From NCBI GenBank assembly GCA_030643145.1, contig DAOWMJ010000046.1, positions 1-11,020 of the forward strand: DNA of 11,020 nt, read 5' to 3'. Below are positions 7,231 through 11,020 of the stretch, one piece after another (within the stretch, counting starts at the first letter, position 1; each line of letters starts with the position of its first letter). Under the pieces are notes generated by a model. It made no database searches, was not told the origin of the DNA, and worked only from the letters and a program-made list of their open reading frames with translations. The translations under genes and the position numbers were made by a program. This stretch comes from Candidatus Latescibacterota bacterium. GTDB taxonomy: Bacteria; Krumholzibacteriota; Krumholzibacteriia; Krumholzibacteriales; WJIX01.

Positions 7231-7261
7231 ATTCGTAAATATATGAGAAAGTTTACCGAAT
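7231..7261 (+). repeat. Inverted repeat at the predicted 5' end of the pilB transcript
   Basis: ATTCGTAAA (7231-7239) and TTTACCGAAT (7252-7261) can pair as nine base pairs with a single bulged C, around a 12-nt loop. It begins almost exactly where transcription from the sigma-54 element should start, so the mRNA would open with this stem-loop. A role in mRNA stability is an inference. Confidence 0.3.
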
Positions 7262-7335
7262 AACAATATGGTGGATGGGATTGCAACAATCATCCAGGGT
7301 GAAACCGGATGGTGTTTTTGCCGGTTTACCTGGGC

Positions 7336-7342
7336 GGAGGAG
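7336..7342 (+). promoter_or_regulatory. Ribosome binding site deciding the UUG start of pilB
   Basis: GGAGGAG lies a few bases before TTG at 7347 (GGAGG to TTG is 6 nt). The earlier in-frame ATG at 7275 has only GGTGG directly against it, with no spacing, and would add 24 residues with no family resemblance. Confidence 0.75.
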
Positions 7343-7346
7343 TTAT

Positions 7347-9026
7347 TTGAGGGAAGATATTGCAGATCAGCTGCTTGAGACCAGTCTGATAACACAAGAC
7401 CAGCTCGAGCTTGCAACGAAAGAACAAGATAAATCCGGTGGAAGTATTGGATATAATCTTGTAAAGACCGGCGCCCTGTCGGAAAAGATGTTATCTGAAT
7501 TCCTTTCACAGGTATACCAGGTGGAAGCGATTGATCTCGAAGATATCGAGGCTGATGAACACTCAGTGGAATTAATTCCAGCCGAGGTTGCCACAAAGTT
7601 TCAGGTGGTTCCGGTCAAGCGTGAAGGCAGAGTCTTAACTGTCGCCATGTCCAATCCTGATAATATTTTTGCTATCGACGACATAAAATTTATTACCGGA
7701 CTTGAGGTTCACCCTGTAGTAGCTACCGAGAGTTCGATTAAAAAGGCTATAGACCGCTTCTATGATTCCGCTGATTCACTCGCTGAAGTGATGCGCGACA
7801 TGGAGGAAGATTTTGAAATTGTTGAGGATGAAGAAGAGGACCTCGGGCTTGCTGAAGCCCAGAATGAGAATGCTCCTGTTGTTAAATTGGTTAATTCCCT
7901 TATTGCAGATGCTGTTAACAAAGACGCAAGTGATATACATATTGAACCCTTCGAGAAAACACTAAGGGTTAGATTTAGAATCGACGGTGTACTTCACGAG
8001 ATGATGTCTCCCCCTTACAGGATGAAAGGCGCTATTACATCCAGACTGAAGATTATGGCTGAACTCGATATCGCGGAGAAAAGAATACCTCAGGATGGAC
8101 GTATCAAAATTCGAATAGGGTCTAAAAAGATAGATCTTCGTGTGAGTACCCTCCCGACAATTTTCGGCGAAAAAGTTGTGATGAGAATTCTGGACAAGAG
8201 TAATCTGGAAGTCGATTTAACCAAACTTGGATTTCATCCTTCAGCCTATGAGAGATTTATAAAGGAAATAAAATCGCCCTATGGAATGGTTTTAGTAACC
8301 GGTCCGACGGGAAGTGGTAAAACAACGACACTTTATTCAGCGCTTAGCATGATTAATCTTCCGGAACAAAATATTATGACCGCCGAAGATCCCGTGGAAT
8401 ATAACCTGGAGGGTATAAATCAGGTAAATGTTCATGAAGAGATCGGACTTACCTTCGCGGCAGCTCTAAAGGCTTTTCTGCGGCAGGATCCAAATATTGT
8501 GATGGTTGGCGAGATTAGGGATCTGGAAACCGGCTCAATCGCGGTAAAAGCCGCGCTTACAGGTCACCTTGTTCTTAGCACTCTGCATACGAATGACGCG
8601 CCAAGCACAATCAACAGGATGATGGATATGGGGATTGAGCCCTTTCTGGTTGCCAGTTCTACAAACTTGATTTTAGCTCAGCGGCTTGTTCGTCGTTTAT
8701 GCAATGAATGCAAGCAAAAAGAAGAGATTCATCCGGAGATTATAAGAGAGCTCGGGTTGAAAGATGAAACCCCATTTGAAATTTATCAGCCGACTGGATG
8801 TCCGAGGTGCAACGATACAGGTTACAAGGGTAGAGCCGGTTTATACGAAGTGATGCTGGTGTCTAGCAGAATTCGGGAAATGATTTTAGACCGGTGTTCA
8901 ACCGAGGAGATAAAGCAGCAAGCTATTAGTGAAGGGATGGTTACATTGAGGGGTGACGGTATTGATAAAATAAAAAAGGGAATTACCTCCGTAGAAGAGG
9001 TTCTAAAAGAAACCAGCAAGGATTGA
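7347..9026 (+). CDS. pilB: Type IV pilus extension ATPase PilB (GspE family)
   Basis: PilB is the cytoplasmic hexameric motor that powers pilus assembly at the PilC platform. From the UUG at 7347 it has 559 residues, the usual length. Residues 1-140 form an MshEN-like domain. A Glu/Asp-rich linker (151-165) leads to the N2 domain, starting at APVVKLVNSLI with DASDIHIEP. The ATPase core follows: Walker A GPTGSGKT at 319-326, Asp box AEDPVEY at 346-352, Walker B MVGEIRD with E389, and His box with H407 and H414. A zinc site of two CxxC pairs (C452/C455 and C485/C488) is typical of PilB/GspE and absent from PilT. In the MshEN part the RLG of motif I reads DIA (4-6). In motif II the Arg is Ser33 and the expected Gln is Val56, so c-di-GMP binding is doubtful. 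A sigma-54-type promoter lies upstream. pilT follows 23 bp later. GspE of a type II secretion system is the main alternative, but the adjacent pilT argues against it. Confidence 0.95.
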   Translation: MREDIADQLLETSLITQDQLELATKEQDKSGGSIGYNLVKTGALSEKMLSEFLSQVYQVEAIDLEDIEADEHSVELIPAEVATKFQVVPVKREGRVLTVAMSNPDNIFAIDDIKFITGLEVHPVVATESSIKKAIDRFYDSADSLAEVMRDMEEDFEIVEDEEEDLGLAEAQNENAPVVKLVNSLIADAVNKDASDIHIEPFEKTLRVRFRIDGVLHEMMSPPYRMKGAITSRLKIMAELDIAEKRIPQDGRIKIRIGSKKIDLRVSTLPTIFGEKVVMRILDKSNLEVDLTKLGFHPSAYERFIKEIKSPYGMVLVTGPTGSGKTTTLYSALSMINLPEQNIMTAEDPVEYNLEGINQVNVHEEIGLTFAAALKAFLRQDPNIVMVGEIRDLETGSIAVKAALTGHLVLSTLHTNDAPSTINRMMDMGIEPFLVASSTNLILAQRLVRRLCNECKQKEEIHPEIIRELGLKDETPFEIYQPTGCPRCNDTGYKGRAGLYEVMLVSSRIREMILDRCSTEEIKQQAISEGMVTLRGDGIDKIKKGITSVEEVLKETSKD

Positions 9027-9040
9027 CAGTTTTTGAAAGC

Positions 9041-9045
9041 AGGGA
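9041..9045 (+). promoter_or_regulatory. Ribosome binding site supporting the ATG start of pilT
   Basis: AGGGA lies 4 nt before ATG 9050. The earlier in-frame TTG at 9023 overlaps the pilB stop and has AAGGA touching it without spacing, so it is less likely to be used. Confidence 0.5.
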
Positions 9046-9049
9046 TAAC

Positions 9050-10141
9050 ATGTTAAACCTCAGATCACTACTTCAGGAGATGATCGACAAGAAAGCAAGC
9101 GATTTGCATATTACGGCCGGGGCGTCGCCGGTTTTCAGGATTGACGGGAAGATAACGCGGTCTTCTGAGGATGTTGTAACTCCTGAGATATCCAAACAGA
9201 TTGCCTACAGTGTTTTAACCGAAGACCAACAAAAAAGATATGAAAATGAAAAGGAGCTCGATTTTTCCTTTGGTATTCAGGGGCTCTCGCGTTTCAGAGC
9301 CAATGTATATCAACAGCGCGGAGTGACAAGTGTTGCTATAAGGAAGATACCCTTTGAAATACTTGATTTTGCAACTCTCGGCCTTCCCCCCGTGGTAAAG
9401 GACTTCTCCGAAAAAAGAAAAGGGCTTGTTCTTATTACAGGACCGACCGGAAGTGGTAAGTCCACAACTTTGGCGAGTATAATAGACAAAATTAACACTG
9501 AACGATATGAGCATGTTATCACAATTGAAGATCCAATAGAGTATATACATAAGCACAAGAAATGTATTGTTAATCAGAGAGAAGTAAAAGCTGATACGGA
9601 GACATTCGCGATGGCGCTTAAGCATGTTCTCCGTCAGGATCCGGATATAATACTTATAGGAGAGATGAGAGATCGGGAAACTATGCAAGCGGCGCTCACA
9701 ATAGCTGAAACCGGGCATCTTGCTTTCGCGACACTTCACACGAATTCCACTTTTGAGTCAATAAATAGAATAGTCGACAATTTTCCTGCGGCTCAGCAGT
9801 CCCAGATCAGGGCGCAGCTCGCGTTTGTTTTAGACGGAGTTGTTACTCAACAGCTTATTCCTCATATGTCCGGAAGGGGAAGAGTGCTTGTGGCTGAAGT
9901 TATGGTTTGTACTCCCGCTATCAGCGCTACAATTAGGGATGATAAGATTCATCAGATATACGGGTTGATGCAGGCGGGACAGAAATATGGAATGCAGACG
10001 ATGAATCAAGCTCTTTACAGGGCTGTTACGGAGCGGAAGATAGCCAGAGATGAGGCTCTGCGAAGGAGCTCAGATACGATTGAACTCGAACAAATGTTTG
10101 GGGAAAAAAGTACAGCACAGAGATACCAGTTCAGAAAATAG
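9050..10141 (+). CDS. pilT: Type IV pilus retraction ATPase PilT
   Basis: PilT is the cytoplasmic hexameric motor that drives pilus disassembly, giving twitching motility. From ATG 9050 the product has 363 residues, near the family norm, and begins LRSLLQEMIDKKASDLHITA as PilT proteins do. Motifs in order are the PAS-like N-terminal domain (1-100), Walker A GPTGSGKS (131-138), Asp box IEDPIEY (159-165), Walker B ILIGEMRD with E205, and the His box HLAFATLHTN with H223 and H230. The C-terminal AIRNLIRE-type motif, which matters for retraction in studied PilT proteins, reads AISATIRD (290-297), so its first Arg is Ser. The ending GMQTMNQALYRAV is standard. It lacks the CxxC zinc pairs of PilB. 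A start at TTG 9023 would add nine residues and overlap pilB by 4 nt; it cannot be excluded. pilC begins 22 bp downstream. Confidence 0.95.
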   Translation: MLNLRSLLQEMIDKKASDLHITAGASPVFRIDGKITRSSEDVVTPEISKQIAYSVLTEDQQKRYENEKELDFSFGIQGLSRFRANVYQQRGVTSVAIRKIPFEILDFATLGLPPVVKDFSEKRKGLVLITGPTGSGKSTTLASIIDKINTERYEHVITIEDPIEYIHKHKKCIVNQREVKADTETFAMALKHVLRQDPDIILIGEMRDRETMQAALTIAETGHLAFATLHTNSTFESINRIVDNFPAAQQSQIRAQLAFVLDGVVTQQLIPHMSGRGRVLVAEVMVCTPAISATIRDDKIHQIYGLMQAGQKYGMQTMNQALYRAVTERKIARDEALRRSSDTIELEQMFGEKSTAQRYQFRK

Positions 10142-10163
10142 TTTATGCAAGGAGAGGTTGTAA

Positions 10164-11020
10164 ATGGCTACTACATTCGTTTGGAAGGGAAGAACACCGG
10201 CTGGCGAGAATGTTTCCGGAGAGTATGAAGCTGATAACAAAGTAAAACTTATGAATCATCTCCGGAAGAAGAAGATTATCCTTACTCAGGTTCGCCAAAA
10301 GCCTAAAGATTTGAACATAAATTTAGGGTTCAAAAAAAGGATCAGTATTAAAGATCTTGGGGTTTTTACGCGTCAGTTCGCTACAATGATTAACGCTGGA
10401 CTGCCCATTGTCCAATGTCTGGATATTTTGTCGAGTCAGTTGGAAAATGAGAATTTCAAGGAAATTGTAATCGAAGTTATGGAAGATGTTGAATCGGGTT
10501 CTACATTGTCTGAAGCCTTGGGTAAACACAAATGCTTCAGCGAGCTCTTTGTGAATATGATAGACGCGGGTGAATCTGGGGGAATCCTGGATATTATTCT
10601 TAACAGACTCGCGGTCTTTCTCGAAAAACAGGATAGCCTGCGGCGTAAAATCAAGGGGGCTTTAACTTATCCAACAATAGTTATGGTTGTCGCCGGTGGA
10701 GCGACAATCTTTATGCTTATGTTTGTTATCCCGACTTTTGCAAAGATGTTCACTGATTTCGGCGGCACCCTGCCACTACCTACCAGAATTGTAATGGGGT
10801 TGAGCGATTTTCTAAGAGCAAATTGGTATTTGCTTCTGGGAGTGGGAATTGGAGGATTCTTTGCTTTTAAGAAATATAACAGCACAGATAAAGGGAAACT
10901 CAGAATTGACCGTTTTTTGCTCAATCTTCCTATTCTTGGAAATGTAATAAGGAAAGGCGCTGTTGCTATGTTTACAAGGACTCTCGGCACTCTTACAGCC
11001 AGTGGGGTCCCAATTATTGA
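10164..11020 (+). CDS. pilC: Type IV pilus inner-membrane platform protein PilC, N-terminal part, truncated by the window end
   Basis: PilC is the polytopic inner-membrane protein on which PilB and PilT act to add or remove pilin. The frame runs open to the window end, giving 285 of about 400 expected residues. It opens with the family's usual beta-rich start (MATTFVWKGRTPAGENVSGE). The first T2SSF domain covers residues about 65-190, with FTRQFATMINAGLP, AGESGG and LRRKIKGALTYP, then a membrane helix at 170-190. A second helix lies near 220-236. The second T2SSF domain starts at about 268 (MFTRTLGTLTASGVP), a clear internal repeat of residues 68-81. The ATG is supported by AAGGAG at 10149-10154 with a 9-nt spacer. 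The gene follows pilT closely and so probably shares its transcript. PulF/GspF of type II secretion is the related alternative; the neighbours favour PilC. Confidence 0.95.
   Translation, partial: MATTFVWKGRTPAGENVSGEYEADNKVKLMNHLRKKKIILTQVRQKPKDLNINLGFKKRISIKDLGVFTRQFATMINAGLPIVQCLDILSSQLENENFKEIVIEVMEDVESGSTLSEALGKHKCFSELFVNMIDAGESGGILDIILNRLAVFLEKQDSLRRKIKGALTYPTIVMVVAGGATIFMLMFVIPTFAKMFTDFGGTLPLPTRIVMGLSDFLRANWYLLLGVGIGGFFAFKKYNSTDKGKLRIDRFLLNLPILGNVIRKGAVAMFTRTLGTLTASGVPII

Larger units (their letters stand above)
6911..7346. other. 436-bp non-coding region upstream of pilB
   Basis: No coding region with a plausible start and family signature is seen on either strand; the reverse-strand open frame that spans 7009-7596 runs into pilB and has no recognisable features. 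The stretch holds a perfect palindrome (6993-7007), three copies of an AATTAT..TCCG-like string in both orientations (7035-7046, 7082-7091 inverted, 7162-7170), a sigma-54-type promoter (7205-7220) and an inverted repeat at the predicted transcript start (7231-7261). It separates the uptake cassette from the pilus genes and is best read as the pilB control region. Confidence 0.7.

Noticed and set aside
7269..7285. Second sigma-54 element TGGTGGATGGGATTGCA
   Set aside because: The GG-to-GC offset is 13 rather than 12, and it lies within the likely leader of pilB.
7275..7346. Longer pilB starting at ATG 7275
   Set aside because: The extra 24 residues do not resemble PilB N-termini and the ATG has no properly spaced Shine-Dalgarno, whereas the TTG at 7347 has GGAGG 6 nt upstream.
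7221..7346. c-di-GMP (GEMM) riboswitch in the pilB leader
   Set aside because: The conserved GEMM core strings are not present; only a simple hairpin is seen.
9215..9739. 174-residue reverse-strand open frame opposite pilT
   Set aside because: It runs antisense to the conserved PilT ATPase core and its product shows no family signature.

Overview
The window looks like ordinary chromosomal DNA from a Gram-negative bacterium of moderate GC. A TonB-dependent receptor with a complete C-terminal beta-signal implies an outer membrane. Canonical type IV pilus motor genes and Shine-Dalgarno sequences of the AAGGAG type support a bacterial host. No ribosomal RNA or other marker is present, so the phylum cannot be fixed. 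The mix of genes and the large TPR protein with an acidic linker would suit a deltaproteobacterial or FCB-type/candidate-phylum lineage, but that is a guess. All genes lie on the + strand. Three of the eight CDS probably start at UUG.

Region 1 (1-4483) is a metabolic and housekeeping cluster. It opens with the C-terminal part of urocanate hydratase (hutU). After a 111-bp AT-rich gap comes imidazolonepropionase (hutI), so two consecutive steps of histidine degradation are adjacent. The hutI stop codon overlaps the UUG start of a 491-residue TPR protein. This has TPR blocks at both ends and about 150 acidic, low-complexity residues between them. A PHP-family phosphoesterase, resembling the RnaAM/YciV group, follows 12 bp later.

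Region 2 (4484-6910) is a two-gene uptake cassette. A small six-helix membrane protein resembling an ECF transporter S component overlaps by 20 nt the start of a BtuB-sized TonB-dependent receptor. One gene would serve the inner membrane and the other the outer membrane, which suggests capture of a scarce micronutrient. The ligand cannot be read from the sequence, and no ECF ATPase or T component is in the window.

Region 3 (6911-11020) begins with a 436-bp non-coding stretch. It carries a good sigma-54 type -24/-12 element, a perfect 7+7 palindrome and an inverted repeat at the predicted transcript start. The type IV pilus motor genes follow: pilB (extension ATPase), pilT (retraction ATPase) and the first 285 codons of pilC (inner-membrane platform), with short gaps. 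The pilB and pilT starts were moved downstream of the longest open frame on ribosome-site and family grounds. The N-terminal MshEN-like domain of PilB has lost several residues of its c-di-GMP-binding signature.

I found no mobile element, CRISPR array, RNA gene or clearly novel multi-gene system. The most useful leads are the sigma-54 promoter, the degenerate MshEN domain, the S component/TonB receptor pair and the TPR protein coupled to hutI.
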